Of a DNA stretch of 64,000 nt, positions 11,476 through 22,400 are shown piece by piece. Positions within the stretch are counted from its first letter, which is position 1. Every line of letters begins with the position of its first letter. Under the pieces are notes generated by a model. That model searched no databases. It worked only from the letters and a program-made list of their open reading frames with translations, and was not told the origin of the DNA. The translations under genes were made by a program, and so were the position numbers. The DNA is from Fragum whitleyi (Eukaryota; Mollusca; Bivalvia; Cardiida; Cardiidae), in NCBI GenBank assembly GCA_948146395.1, contig OX411547.1, positions 54,427,566-54,491,565 of the forward strand, written 5' to 3'.

Positions 11476-12399
11476 CAGGGCTTACTCTGGGTCAAAATTT
11501 CTTTTAGCCAACACTTTAGCCAATTGAATTTTTTTTTAGCCAATTTGTGGGACTTGTAGCCAATCTTTAGTCTTTAGCCGCAATAACAATATAAGGAATC
11601 TTCACTTTTTTAAGATTATTTATTTATATATTATAGAAAATGTAAAGAATATGTGTATCAAATAGCAAATTCAAAGCAGTATCACAGCAGCAGAAACTGG
11701 TGCAATGAGTAATCTTTGGGCAAGTTCACAACAAGCTGGAAAGGTCTGTTTGTTTCTTAATGCCAAGTTAGGACATATTTTGTGTCAACCACAGTGAATG
11801 GTGATTTCTAGAATATTTTGAAAATGAATTTAATTCTTGTTTTGTGCACTCAAACCCAAAAGAGACCAAATACTCAAAAATTGTATCAATATCAGCAAAA
11901 ATATCAGAGGGATTGAAAAATCTGTGAGGGATGTCAAAATAAAGATATGTTCTGTTCTGTTCTGTTCAAAATAGCTGTTTCTTCCGTGTCCGAAAATCTA
12001 GCCATTAACCTCTTGATCAATTAACGTAATCCACCTTTAATTTCCATCGCCGAACATATCTCAGCTAATCACCCGATTAAAGGATGATAAAGCACTAAAC
12101 CAATAAAACAAACTGTTAAATCAACATAGTTTAAACCCCGACTGCATAGTAAACAATCAGTATGCTGTCTGCTAATCGCGTGTTTTCCGATAAAGGTTAT
12201 CTTTACACTGTAAAAGTTTATGTAACGGCTGACTGAACACAATTAATGTGTATTACTATTTGACTCGCTGGACAGCTGTTTAAACTGATTTTACCCTTTT
12301 AACCCTTTAGTCAGCATTTTCACCAATTGGATTTTTCTTTAGCCAATTTTTTGAAATTTTCGCCATTGGCTAAATTGGCTAACGGCAGCGTAGCCCCTG
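11476..12399. mobile_element. hAT-like non-autonomous element, 924 bp
   Basis: Begins CAGGGCTTACTC and ends AGCCCCTG. Just inside each end are inverted copies of 'ttagccaa..ttagccaattg' wording (11512-11560 and 12318-12381 on opposite strands). CAGGG...CCCTG ends are characteristic of hAT transposons. I could not find an identical 8-bp target duplication; flanks share only AATTAA. No transposase frame is present. A decayed related piece lies at about 13926-14010. Classification is an inference from the termini. Confidence 0.5.
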
Positions 12400-12564
12400 A
12401 ATTAATACATAATTAATAATAAATTATGCTTAAAAATTGACACATCACATTTTATAGAAATGCAACATATTTTAAGAGTTTTTTCATAATTTCAAAGTGG
12501 CTAGTTAAAAATTTTGGCTAGAATGTTTGATATAGTCACATTGTGAGGTTTTCTTTACTGTTTG

Positions 12565-12835
12565 GAAAGTTAAATAACAGTGTGGGGTTATATATGCAGA
12601 TGTGTTGATTATATTGCATTGTGGGCTTTTAACAGATGCTTTGGAACATTGTGGGGTTTATTAAGTGTTTGGATATTTTAAGTAAATTGTGGGGTTACAT
12701 TTAATTGCCAAAGAACCCCACTGTGGTATTGCTGCATTAAATGGTCATAGAAGCCCACAATGTTAGCCTGCAGTATTTAATTTAATTGAAATTGCTAAAC
12801 AACCCAGCAGTGGTATGTTGCATTTACAAAAAAAG
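12565..12835. repeat. Short repeats around GTGGGGTT
   Basis: The phrase 'ttgtggggtt' or 'gtgtggggtt' recurs at about 12578, 12648 and 12690, and its complement 'aaccccac' occurs at 12714. Near-copies ('cccacaatg') follow. A further copy lies at 10480. The spacing is irregular; it looks like an old palindromic repeat. Confidence 0.4.
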
Positions 12836-13434
12836 ACTAGGCATAGGAAAAAGTTGAAGCACTTCTCAGAAATACAGTATGTCAACTTGGTATTGACTTA
12901 TAAAGTCAGCACTAAAATTCTGGATCACTAGCAAGAACTTTGTGATAATTTGACAGATGTTCATTATTGATTTTGGTTTTAGCAAACAATGACATATGAA
13001 GCCTCTAAAATTTATTATCTCATAACTATACAAATATCCATGCGATAACAGCCCGTATGATATTTTTTATGATATCACAAGAAGAATGACATAATGCGGT
13101 TATTATTTAGAAACTTGTATTTCTGTTAGAAACGTCGACGAAAACAAGACAAGTAGAAGTTATAAGATGAATATAATACATACTTAGTGTACTGTATTAA
13201 AAAAGTATGTTACTGGGTTGTGATAATTAATGATTGTCTCGACAGAGCCTCGGCAATTATCAATTTTCCCAATCTCGTTAGATAATTTTTTTAATACAAA
13301 GCAATTAGTACATATTATATGTTTATACCTTTTAATATTGTTTCAGAATATTTAAAGAAGAAAAAACAAAAATCTACTCTGGTAGCCTTTATAGAAGATG
13401 TTTCGTGGGCCATGTCATATGGTAAATGAATTGG

Positions 13435-14410
13435 TTTGCTATTATGACCCCCTTTGAAGAAGAGGGGTATATTGTTTTGCATTGGTGGGTCGGTCGGTCT
13501 GTAGACCATTATTGGCTGGAGCATATCTCATACAGGATAATATCTATGGTCATGAAACTTCATGGGTGGATAGATCAATCGAGGAAAATTGCAGTGCATA
13601 AGAACCGTAACTCAACCTTGCTTATTTTTTTTTATTCATTGCCCTTTGTTGATTTTCATACTTGAAGTTTGTCCTGAGCAAATCTCAGAAAGTATAATAG
13701 CTATGGTCATGAAACTCCATGGGTGGAAGGAGAAGTGCAGTGCATAAGAACCGTAACTCTACCTTGCTTATTTTTTTATTTATTGCCCTTTGTTAATTTT
13801 CATACTTGAACTTGTCTGGAGCATATCTCAAAGTTTGCGAGCTTGAATCATGAAATTTTATTGGTGGATAGATCTCATTGAGGAGATGAGCAATGCACAA
13901 GATCCATAACTCTCCTCATCATATTTTGTGAGTTATTCAGACCCTTCTCTGGACTGAAATTTCTATTTGCCAACACTTTTGCAAAAATTGAAATAAATGG
14001 AGCCAAAAATTATTTACTCTTTGAGGTCAATCGAGGGAGATAATTGACTCTTAGTTTTCTTGGCCCGCATTGCTCATGAGCACATCTCCTGGCTTGACGG
14101 ATTGTGATGAAAATTTACATGTATGATCAACTTGACACGGACAATTGCATGAAGTTCATATTAAGGAGGTAATTGTGTTCTGAGCCCATTTCTCGTGACC
14201 CCAACTCCTGACAAACGGCTTGATAGAATTTCATGAAAATTTATATGGACTGGTCTACCTGTCTGTCTGCAAAATTTGACAAAAAACTTAACATAGCCGA
14301 TGACTTTAAGGCTAATCAAGATATAATGCTCAGATTTGGCATGATGATAGATCTCAACTATATGCATCTGTAGATACCGAGGACAAGGTTACCTGTCAAG
14401 GTCAAAATTT
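13435..14410 (+). repeat. Family B repeat with tandem units
   Basis: Starts 'ccctttgaagaagaggggta' (a short hairpin of ccctttgaag with gaggggta) followed by 'ttgttttgcattggtgg' and 'gtcggtcggtct'. It then carries diverged units of roughly 150-190 bp containing 'gagcatatctca', 'atggtcatgaaact', 'gcagtgcataagaaccgtaactc' and 'ttgcccttt'. Further copies occur at 18985-19374, 21241-22400 and 53030-53260. Same plan as family A, but a different sequence. Confidence 0.6.
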
Positions 14411-14988
14411 TGTCTGCAACTTCTTTCAGTTTGTAGCTGTCCAGATATGAGTTGTTTGGGAAAGGGTTAACAAAGATTTTGTAAGGCCTTAGTGTACACT
14501 TAACTTAAATATGGTAAATACCACAGTATAACGTGAAGAGTGACTTTACCACGGAAAACATCTTTTGTGTCAGCTGTAAACATAGGGCATTAATTTTCAT
14601 CCGATATTTTTACCAATGTCATAAAGATAGCCACCATTGATTATCTCCGTCTGGTTTGACATTAGGCAATATCAGATCTTTGGGTCAAGAGTTGATTGCT
14701 CTGTAATTTTTAAGAAATGACTTGAAAATCAGAACTAAAATGGTATTAAGAGGTAATCATTTCCATCATCATGTGTCACTTAGTATAAATATACATGTAT
14801 TATTATGTAAACCCATTTTTCTCTTTGGAGGCAGGTGACAGATAAGGCTGTGTGGCCTTTTGATTAATCTCTTTTTATTGCCGAAGATATGCTGTTACTT
14901 TGTTAATAAGTTGTTCCATTAAATCCTTTAGTTTATTCTGTAGATGTAGCAGCCAAAGAAAACTAAAAATTGTTTCCCTTTCTTGCAG

Positions 14989-15081
14989 CCTTGAAGACTA
15001 CAGACAAAGGATGATTGGTGCCAGTGAGAATGCAGTTTTTGCTGGAGATCTTACACCGTTTGAATGCAAACTTATGGAAAC
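14989..15081 (+). CDS. Internal coding exon of an unidentified gene (exon A)
   Basis: The acceptor is a pyrimidine-rich 'tttccctttcttgcag' ending at 14988 and the donor is 'gtaaga' at 15082. The exon starts at the third base of a codon and ends after two bases. The peptide starts LEDYRQRMIGASENAVFAGD and continues LTPFECKLME, well mixed and hydrophilic, unlike the low-complexity frames around it. It joins in phase to exon 15901-15999. I do not recognise the family. The quality of both splice sites and the phase match give fair confidence that it is real. Confidence 0.65.
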
Positions 15082-15339
15082 GTAAGAAGTTCTCACAACT
15101 AGAGGAAAGGTAAATATGCTTCTCCTCATCATTGAAAACTGTAGTGTTTTATCTCCTTTGCTTAGCACTCACTATAAAAATGATTTGACGGCTTTTTGTC
15201 AGGCAGCACAATAGCTGTTGCCAAAAGACAAATACTGTTGATGGGATGCTAAACCCCAAAAAACAACATGATCGCAAAGCTGAACACTTCTCACGCTGTT
15301 ACAGTCATTTTCCTGTTGTGATCAAAGCTTTGGCAGGCA

Positions 15340-15440
15340 GTAAAGACTAAAATCAGCTCCACAAACATGCAGTCTAATCTTAGGCTACACTGCTAGTTTT
15401 CTACTCAATTAGTGTGGCAAAGACTTGTGACAATGTTATT
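15340..15440. mobile_element. Family L hairpin MITE, fragment
   Basis: 'actaaaatcagctccacaaa' followed by 'catgcagtctaatcttagg' matches the hairpin core of the family L elements at 18077 and 62108. The terminal AACCCTT ends are not preserved. Confidence 0.5.
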
Positions 15441-15564
15441 GAAATGCCTCTTAAATTGGCATCTTTTTTGAAATAGAATTTAAAGTCAGCAGGAAAAGAG
15501 GAGATGGATTTTAGGCTCAAAGTGGTCTTATAGAACTATTGTCTGACATTTTTATTGTTGCTTT

Positions 15565-15770
15565 TTAGCTCACCTGAGCACAATATGCTCAAGGTGAGCT
15601 TTTGTGATCATTGAATGTCTGTTGTGGGTATTACAGTGTCAACAATTCTAGTGTTTAAACACTAGAGGCCACAAAATGGCCCAATGAAACTTGGCCAGAA
15701 TGTTTGTCAGGTCACAAGGATTTGCCCTATATTCCCATTATGAAAACTTAAATAATCCTCTTCTTCAAAA
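15565..15770 (+). mobile_element. Family A copy, truncated
   Basis: TTAGCTCACCTGAGCACAAT opens the hairpin end, then 'ttttgtgatcattgaatgtc'. About 150 bp of interior follow ('gaaacttggccagaatgttt'). It is intronic between exons at 14989 and 15901. Confidence 0.65.
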
Positions 15771-15900
15771 CTAATGGCCAAATTTAAAACATATTTTGAA
15801 AGAAATGCTCATTGAGAAAACCTACCAAAGTTGTATGATTTGAATTTAAAATATTCTATATTGTTACACTATCTTGTTTGCTTATAACCTAGGGTCACAG

Positions 15901-15999
15901 AGGTGTTCCAATCTTGATACCTGAATATGCTGGAATGGAGTTCAGGCAGGTTAGAACAGTGGCTGGTGTGGTTGACAGCACATCTCTTTGCTATTCCAG
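15901..15999 (+). CDS. Internal coding exon of an unidentified gene (exon B)
   Basis: The acceptor 'ggtcacag' ends at 15900 and the donor is 'gtaaat' at 16000. Its first base completes the Thr codon left open by exon 14989-15081. It then reads GVPILIPEYAGMEFRQVRTV and AGVVDSTSLCYS, and ends after two bases. An alternative acceptor nine bases upstream would run into a stop, which supports this border. The peptide is well mixed, with a hydrophobic VPILIPEY turn. It continues in phase into exon 25208-25304. Family not recognised. Confidence 0.65.
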
Positions 16000-16151
16000 G
16001 TAAATTAGAAGATAGAAATATTGAACCATTTAGATTCTTCAAAAGATAATTTTAGTTCAATATTTAGTTTTGTTTGAAAATATTTGAAATTTTACATCAC
16101 TTTTATGGTACAAAAGGTGTAGTCCACAGAAACATAACTTCCTGTCATTTT

Positions 16152-16480
16152 TTAGCTCACCTATGCACAAAGTTCTCAAGGTGAACTATTGCGATCGTAC
16201 AATGTCCGGAAATGTCCGGCGTCTGGCGTCAATCGTGCGTCATCCACATTTTCTTTAAATATCTTCTCCTGAACAGGCTGGCCAATCTTGATGAAACTTG
16301 GCATGGATGATCCTTAGGTCAAGCTCCACAAAAGTTGTTCAAATAAATTAAATCCACCATTAACTTTCTTTTTACTCTTAACAAAAAGGGTGAAAATATG
16401 ACAATCCTCTTCTCTGAAACCAGAAGGTAGACAGCTTTCATATTTGGTATGAAGCATCATCTAGTGGACCTTTACCTTGT
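16152..16480 (+). mobile_element. Family A copy, truncated
   Basis: Opens with TTAGCTCACCTATGCACAAA, a mutated hairpin, and 'ctattgcgatcgtacaatg'. The interior includes 'cttctcctgaacaggctgg', 'gatgaaacttggcatggatg' and 'aagttgttcaaa', matching the arrays at 23878-24900. Confidence 0.6.
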
Positions 16481-16614
16481 TTGTTCATATCAAGACCCTG
16501 AGGTCATTTTTGGGCTCCAACCAGGCACGGCCTGACTTGCTACATTGCTGTGTTGTGTGGTGTCTGTGTTTGAGAGAAAGAACATCATCTTCTCAATCAA
16601 GAGGTTCTGAGTAT

Positions 16615-17055
16615 TTTGTCTCTATGGGGTTTTGTCCTTCTGGGGTTTTGTCTGTGTGAGTTTTTTGGTCCCTGTGGGGTTTATTCCCTGTGGGTTTTTT
16701 GTCACCGTATTTTTCCCTGTAGGTGTGTCACTGTGGGTTTTTTTGTCACTGTGATTTTTTGTCCTTGCCTGTTTGTTTTTCCTGTGTTTTTTTAGTCCTT
16801 GTGGGTTTTTTTGTCCCTGTGGTTTTTTTTTGTCCCTGTAAAGATATTTGTTTCTTTCGGGGTTTTTTGTCCCTGTGAGGTTTTTGTCCTAGTGGGTTTT
16901 TGTCCCTGTGGGGTTTTTGTCAAAAAATTTTTTTCTACTTGTTTTTTTGTCCTTGTCTGTTTGTATTTCCTGTGGAGATATTTGTTTCTCTCAGGTTTTT
17001 TGTCCCTGTGGTTTTTTTTTGTCCCTGTGGCTTTTTTGTCCCTGTGGGGTTTTTC
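16615..17055 (+). repeat. GT-rich minisatellite, unit about 17-22 bp
   Basis: An imperfect tandem array of 'tttttgtccctgtgggg'-type units of variable length, over 430 bases long. Open frames in it are low-complexity artefacts. A family A element abuts its right end at 17056. After that element, one more array-like unit ('tttccctgtgggtttt', 17571-17586) is found, so the element lies inside or between array units. Confidence 0.8.
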
Positions 17056-17573
17056 TTAGCTCACCTGAGCACAACATGCTCAAGGGGAGCTTTAAGGATA
17101 ACTCTTGGTCCGTCATTCATTGAGTGACAGTGCATTGTTTGTCATCCGTCATCAACAATTTACAAATTATTCTTCTCCTAAACCACTTGGCTGATTTAAA
17201 GTGAAACTTAAACAGAATGTTCCTTGGTGACCCCCTTTCGAAAATGTTCATGAAATTTTGATTGGTCCATAAATGTGGACATGGCAGGGTGTGGCATTTT
17301 TTCCCATTGAAATCGTTGAATGACATCCCCTCAAGAACCACTGGGCCAATGTTAATGAACTTATACAAGATATTTCTTGGGTGAATCTTTCTAAAAAAAT
17401 ACTAAATGTTGACGCGGCAGTGCTTTGCATTTTTTCACATTGAAATCATTTACCAAAATTTCTTGAACCACAGGTCCAATTTCAATGATACTTTACCAGA
17501 GTATTACTTTGATGCCATCCATTGGCCAATAAAATTCAGGTGAGCGTTTTAGGGCCATTCTTGCCCTCTTGTT
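17056..17573 (+). mobile_element. Family A copy with both ends
   Basis: Starts TTAGCTCACCTGAGCACAAC and ends 'ggtgagcgttttagggccat' plus 'tcttgccctcttgtt'. The interior has three diverged units with 'aaccactggg', 'gaaatc.ttga' and 'aaattttgattggccc'-type words. It is bordered on both sides by minisatellite units. Confidence 0.75.
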
Positions 17574-17583
17574 TCCCTGTGGG

Positions 17584-18004
17584 TTTTAGCTCAACTAAGT
17601 GTTTACTTTTGGAGTTACCACTCTTGAACTCACAAATTTGGCTCAATCTTTCTCAAACTTTGTTAGAATGTGTGTCTACTCATATGGAAGAATCCTATTG
17701 ATGTTTCGTGATATTCCTACTCAGTTAATGGGAAAAGGAGTCATTTAATAATTTTAATGACAGTTTTCTTGTTACCACTCTAAAGGTCACAATTTCGGCT
17801 CAATCTTTCTTAATTGCTCAAATGTTTGTCTGGTCAATAGGAAGAAGCCTATTAATTATGGTAGCATTCTGACATAGTAACGGGAATAGGGGTCTTAATG
17901 AAATTTTCCTTGTTACCACTCTATAGGTCTTAATTTAAAACCCCATTCAAACAAACATAGTCGACTCCAATGAATGATTCTAGGTAGTTATAACCCTCTT
18001 GTTT
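17584..18004 (+). mobile_element. Family A copy, second in tandem
   Basis: Begins 'ttagctcaactaagtg', a decayed left end. It carries units 'taccactct.aaggtcacaattt.ggctcaatctttct' at about 17618, 17765 and 17915 and finishes 'ataaccctcttgtttt'. It resembles the 10944 copy more than the 17056 copy. Confidence 0.55.
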
Positions 18005-18076
18005 TAGTTTTTGCCACATAGGAGCTTAATGTTTTGCTGCACAGAAAACAAAAAGTACAAGAAATATTAATGTTAA

Positions 18077-18313
18077 CCCTTTTAATGCTGAACCCGGAAT
18101 ATTTCTGCTTTTGCAGGAGCTAAAGACAAACATCAGCCTGCACATATGTGCAGTCTGGTGTTAGTCTACACCACCTGTTTCTTACTTTCAAACCAGAATT
18201 GTCAAAAGATTTAGTTTTCAAATAAAATTGGCCTACAGTTGGTACTTTCAGCACTTTTTGCCCTTTGATTTTTATGCAAATTTTAAGCCAAAATTTTTTC
18301 AGCATGATAAGGG
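18077..18313. mobile_element. Family L MITE with TTAA flanks, 237 bp
   Basis: Inverted ends CCCTTTTAATGCTGAAC and TTCAGCATGATAAGGG are flanked by TTAA at 18073-18076 and 18314-18317. A hairpin core lies between: 'catcagcctgcacatatgtg' then 'cagtctggtg'. A sister copy of almost the same length is at 62108-62345. It is non-coding and so non-autonomous. TTAA may be a target duplication or part of the ends. Confidence 0.75.
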
Positions 18314-18654
18314 TTAAGATAAATCTCAATCACAGAAAATCCACTGCAGCCTTTACATTAAGTATGTGGCATCATCTAGAACTATCATGAGTTTTGTTTT
18401 GTTCATGAAATTCAGGAAAGACAAAATCAGTGTTCTGTGTGTATGATTGCTTGGCTGACAGCTGTCATAATGCGAAATTGTAGTACCAGGAAAGAATAAC
18501 AGCCACAACACTCAGGAAATTTATGGCAACCCTGACACAGGTAATTGTAATGTTGCCTCATAAAATGTCTTTATTTATATTTCAATACTCTAGTACAAGT
18601 AGTGTTTTTGTATCAGTTTAGCTCTTGGGAGCTCTATACAAATAACGGCACTGA

Positions 18655-18785
18655 ATATTTTTATACGCCCGTTGAAAACAGGACGTATTATTGGATCACC
18701 CTTGCTGTCCGGCGGACAGGCGGCGTCCACTTATTTGTCCGGAGTACATCTCTGTTATCTGAAGTCCATTTTACTTGAATTTATC
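18655..18785 (+). repeat. Family C repeat 5' end
   Basis: 'tatacgcccgttgaaaacag' and 'gacgtattattggatcaccc' form a short hairpin-like start, followed by 'gtccggcggacaggcggcgt' and 'gtccggagtacatctct'. Same plan as families A and B, but a different sequence; only one copy was noticed. Confidence 0.45.
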
Positions 18786-18787
18786 TA

Positions 18788-18968
18788 CCACTAACGGGTT
18801 GATAATCGTAGACCTATGTGAGATAGCAGCTGGAGGCTTGGAAAGGATTTGATGGTTGTACTGGTGAGAGAAATACCAGGAATCCATTGTTAGGTGCTCC
18901 AGACACCGAAATATAACTGAAAAAATGTTGAAAGCTGCGTTAAACTCCATTCAATCAACCGATTGACT
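18788..18968 (+). mobile_element. tRNA-derived SINE body, 5' truncated
   Basis: Matches the body of the SINE at 42337: 'gggttgataatcgtagacct', 'gagatagcagctggaggct', 'gagaaataccaggaatcca', 'ttaggtgctcca', ending 'gttaaactccattcaatcaa'. The tRNA-like head is absent. Confidence 0.8.
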
Positions 18969-18984
18969 TGGCTGTTATATTCCT

Positions 18985-19374
18985 CTCGTGATTACAGAGT
19001 GCAGTGTACATGAACCATAACTCTACCTTGCCTTTTTTTTTTAGTCATTCCCCTTGTTGATTTTTATGCTTTGACTTTGTCTGGAGCATATCTTTGAAAG
19101 CATAATAGCTAAGATCATGAAACTTCATGGATGGATAGATGTCATCAAGGGTAAGTGCAGTGCACAAGAATAATAACTCTACCTTGCCTATTTTTTAGTT
19201 ATTTCCCTTTGTTGTTTTTGTACTTTGACTTTGTCTAGAGCATATCTCTGAAATTAAAATAGCTATGGTCATAAAAGGAATTGAAATAGCTATGATCGTG
19301 AAAATTTACGTGTGGATAGATGTCATCAAGGGGAAGTGCAGTGAACAAGAATGATAACTCTACCTTGCCTACTT
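18985..19374 (+). repeat. Family B tandem units
   Basis: Three units carrying 'cagtg.acaagaat.ataactctaccttgc', 'tctggagcatatct' and 'aaacttcatggatggataga'. The unit length is near 150-165 bp. It lacks the family B start and follows a SINE. Confidence 0.6.
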
Positions 19375-19800
19375 TTAGCTCACCTGAGCACAACATGCTC
19401 AAGGGGAGCTATTAGGATCACCTTGGGCCGTCGTCCATCGTCTACAATTTAAAAAAAAATCTTCTTCTCCTGAACCCCTGGGCTGATTTCAATGAAACTT
19501 TGTCAGAATGTTCCTTGGGCAACCCTCATTAAGAATTGTTCGTGAAATTCTGATTGGCCCATGATTATGGGTCTGGCAGGGCATGGCATTTTTTCACTTT
19601 GAAATCTTGGGTGACCCTTTACAAAAATTGTTCGCGAAATTTTAATTGGCCAATAAATATGGGTGTGGCAGGGTGGGGCTTATTTTGAGCCCGAACTCTT
19701 TATACGACATCTCCTGCTGAACCACTGTGCCTAATTCAAAGAAACTTAACCAGAATGTGCCTTTTGAGACCCTTTTCCAAAATTTTTGTGAAATTTTGAT
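19375..19800 (+). mobile_element. Family A copy
   Basis: TTAGCTCACCTGAGCACAAC opens it, then 'attaggatcaccttgggccg'. Interior units contain 'aacccctgggctgatttca', 'gaaactttgtcagaatgttc' and 'attctgattggcccatgatt'. The 3' hairpin end is not seen. Confidence 0.65.
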
Positions 19801-19904
19801 TGGCCCACAGTATCAATAGCTTACATGTCTGAAATACAGTAGAAGTGACAATAGACAGCATCAACACAAACAAAAATAGTACATTATACTTTAGCTTACA
19901 AATT

Positions 19905-20285
19905 ACATGTCCCAACATTTTTCGTTATTAGACTTGGCCGAGGAACGAAGCAGAATTGATATTCCGCTGTCTGAAGTTTTGGACGATGGACTAGCTAGGG
20001 ATAAGGGACTGGATTTGGAATACCAAGAAGACGATAGGAATGCTACGATGAAAAGAAATTCTGCCTCCACACATTTCCAATGGAGTAAAGAAGAAGAAAA
20101 TGATATTAAAGACATTTTCAAAAAAGGCTTTGATGAGAAGAAAAGGCCTACTGCAGCATAAGTAAAAAAAAAGGACTTTAAATTAGCAAGAGAAAAAATG
20201 GAATGATACATCTGAGGAAAAAAGATGTTAAGATAAACATTTTTCAGGATGATAGACGAGTTGAAACGAACTAATTCACCCACCA
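19905..20285 (+). pseudogene. Decayed coding fragment, SANT-like wording
   Basis: A plus frame from 19907 encodes an acidic stretch and then THFQWSKEEENDIKDIFKKG with a Trp-centred 'W..EEE...I...F' pattern, and stops at 20159. Another frame continues after a poly-A run (20162-20172) with NGMIHLRKKDVKINIFRMID-like coding composition to about 20280, which suggests a frameshift. The pattern resembles SANT/Myb-like segments of invertebrate multicopy proteins, but that is an impression, not an assignment. It lies among repeats without good splice borders, so I call it a relic. Confidence 0.4.
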
Positions 20286-20289
20286 AACT

Positions 20290-21049
20290 TTACTTGGGTA
20301 GTATAAGAGTCAGCTTGTCAGTCTGTCTGTAGTTCTTTTTGTTCGATCAAGTTCTCCATTACTATTGATCAGATTTACTTAAACTTCACATGGTGACTCA
20401 GTTTCAAGTAGATAGTTACTTGTCATATTTTGATTATGGTTCATTTATATTCCCTAGAGTTATGGACCTTTGATGAAATTTTTAGCTTGGCTGTTTTCGG
20501 AAAAAACCCGAGGTATTGCTATAGCCTCCGTGTCGTCATTGTTGTCGTCAATGTCGGCGTCGTGCAAAAACTTTGACATTTTGTTATATCTCTGGTTCTA
20601 CCGAAGGCATTCACTTGAAACTTGGCACACATGTTCACCATCAAAAGAGCAACCTAAACTATCAAGGGAGAGAACTCCAGATGCATTTTGTGCAAATTAT
20701 GCCCCTTTTACGACTTAGATTTTTTCCCACCATCCAGCACTCGACAGCCGAGCGTAGGCACCCGTAGGTGGTGCAGAGATGTACATGTTATACTTGAGTT
20801 ACCATTGATTGATTTCCCTTGCAGTTATTGGTCTTTAATGATATTTTATGGCCCATTGACAAAAATTAACTTTTCCATTTCTACAGAACGGCTTTGCTCC
20901 AAATTTCGCACGTAGATTTGGTATAACACAGATGTATCGTGTTTTCCTTTAATGAGTTATAACCCTTTCATTTAATTTATTGTCCATTCTTTTCCTCTAT
21001 TACTGGTGAATGCGCTTTGCTCATACTTCAATTGTAACTTGTTCAATCC
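20290..21049 (+). repeat. Family B- and D-like repeat block
   Basis: 20495-20785 begins 'aacccgaggtattgctatag', carries 'gtcgtc' words, then 'gaaacttggcacacatgttc', 'gcattttgtgcaaattatgc' and the end 'cgacagccgagcgtaggcac'. A similar end recurs at 22345-22390. Flanking pieces (20290-20470 and 20786-21000) are decayed units of the same general type. Confidence 0.5.
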
Positions 21050-21240
21050 CCAAAGGCGGCACTCATTCTTTCCAACTATTTGTGTCTCACCAATGGGTTG
21101 ATAATCGTAGACCTATGTGAGATAGCAGCTGGAGGCTAGGAAAGGATGTGATGGTGTTACTGGTGAGAGAAATACCAGGAATCCATTGTTAGGTGCTCCA
21201 GCCACTGCGATATAACTGAAATAAACTGAAATCAATCAAA
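21050..21240 (+). mobile_element. tRNA-derived SINE body, 5' truncated
   Basis: From 'ggcactcattctttccaact' through 'gttgataatcgtagacctat', 'accaggaatccattgttagg' to 'gaaataaactgaaatcaatc'. It matches the 18788 and 42337 copies but lacks the tRNA head. Confidence 0.8.
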
Positions 21241-21750
21241 TGCAACTTGGTATCAAGCAGAGATGTGCATATTGTATTTTGGCCATGGATTATGGATTTT
21301 ACCAAGACCTACTGCCTTTTGAAGAAATGTTTGTCTGCTATTTTTACCACTGGACAGATTTACATCACTTTCATTTGTAGACTTTGTATCATGCAGTAAG
21401 AAACATAATCAAATGTGGGTTATGTTTCAATGATGATTCATAAGTTTTTCATGCTGATCTTTGATGACATTTTCTGTGGCCTACTACCACAGTGTGTTTG
21501 ACCCTTTCCAAAACAAGACAAACTTTAGACGTCTATATTATAAAAGATCTGGGGAAATCATGAAGGCAAACAAAGAAAATGCTGACAACCAGCATTTGTT
21601 TCTTTTGTCTCCATGGTTTGTTTGCCATGTTATACACAAATCCTCTCTTTATCGACAAAAACAGTGCAGTATACAAGAACCACAACCCTTGCTTGCATAG
21701 TTTTGTAGTCATTGACTTTTGATGTTTTACAGACTTAGATTTTTTCCAGA
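21241..21750 (+). repeat. Family B block, left of SINE insertion
   Basis: Decayed units with 'cagtatacaagaaccacaac', 'ttgcatagttttgtagtcat' and 'gacttagattttttccaga'. The same unit resumes after the SINE at 22004, so the SINE interrupted it. Confidence 0.55.
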
Positions 21751-22003
21751 TTGATTGATTGATTGAATGGAGTTTAACGCCGCTTTCAACATTATTTCAG
21801 TTATATTGCGGCGGCTGGAGCACCTAACAATGGATTCCTGGTATTTCTCTCACCAGTACAACCACCACATTCTTTCCTAGCCTCCAGCTGCTATCTCACA
21901 TAGGTCTACGATTATCAACCCGTTGGTGAGAGACAAAAAGTCGGAAAGAATGAGGGCCGCCGTCGGGGATCGAACCCGGGACCTCTAGATTGACAGTCCA
22001 ATA
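21751..22003 (-). mobile_element. SINE insertion, minus strand, with target duplication
   Basis: Minus-strand copy: right side 'cggggatcgaacccgggacc' is the B-box region, left side 'gattgaatggagtttaacgc' the 3' end. The tRNA head is cut before the A box. It is flanked by AGATTTTTTCCAGA (21737-21750) and AGAGTTTTTCCAGA (22004-22017), 13 of 14 identical, which I read as the target site duplication. The insertion splits a family B unit. Confidence 0.8.
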
Positions 22004-22400
22004 GAGTTTTTCCAGAGTATATCTCTAAAGTATGATAGCTATCAACTTGAAACTTTAAAGGCTTATAGATCTCATTAAAGAGAAGTGCAGTGCCTAAGAA
22101 CCTCAACTCTTGTTTGCATAATTTTGGAGTTATTGCCCTTTGTTGTTTTACATACTTGGATTTTGTTCGAAGCTTATCTCTGAGTATAATAGCTGTCAAC
22201 TTGAAACTTCATAGGTGGATAGATCTCATTGAGGAGAAGTGCGGTTTACAAGAAGCCTAAATCTAACTGGCTTCAGTTTATTTTCAAGCTTTTTTGGGGC
22301 GGGGATGGCCATGTCTGCCATGGCTCTTATTGGACTTAGATTTTTGCATTATCCAGCACATGCAGCTAAGCGTTGGCACAAGTTGGCGCTTGTTTTTTTC
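22004..22400 (+). repeat. Family B block, right of SINE insertion
   Basis: Resumes with 'tatatctctaaagtatgata', 'gaaactttaaaggcttatag' and 'gcagtgcctaagaacctcaa'; a second unit starts near 22150. It ends with 'atccagcacatgcagctaag', like the 20740 end. A hairpin-like 'atggccatgtctgccatgg' lies at 22306. Confidence 0.55.

Noticed and set aside
16799..17127. Three overlapping Phe/Val/Cys-rich frames
   Set aside because: Translations of the GTCCCTGTGGGG minisatellite.
19903..20286. 127-codon Ser-rich minus frame
   Set aside because: Antisense shadow of the acidic plus-strand relic.
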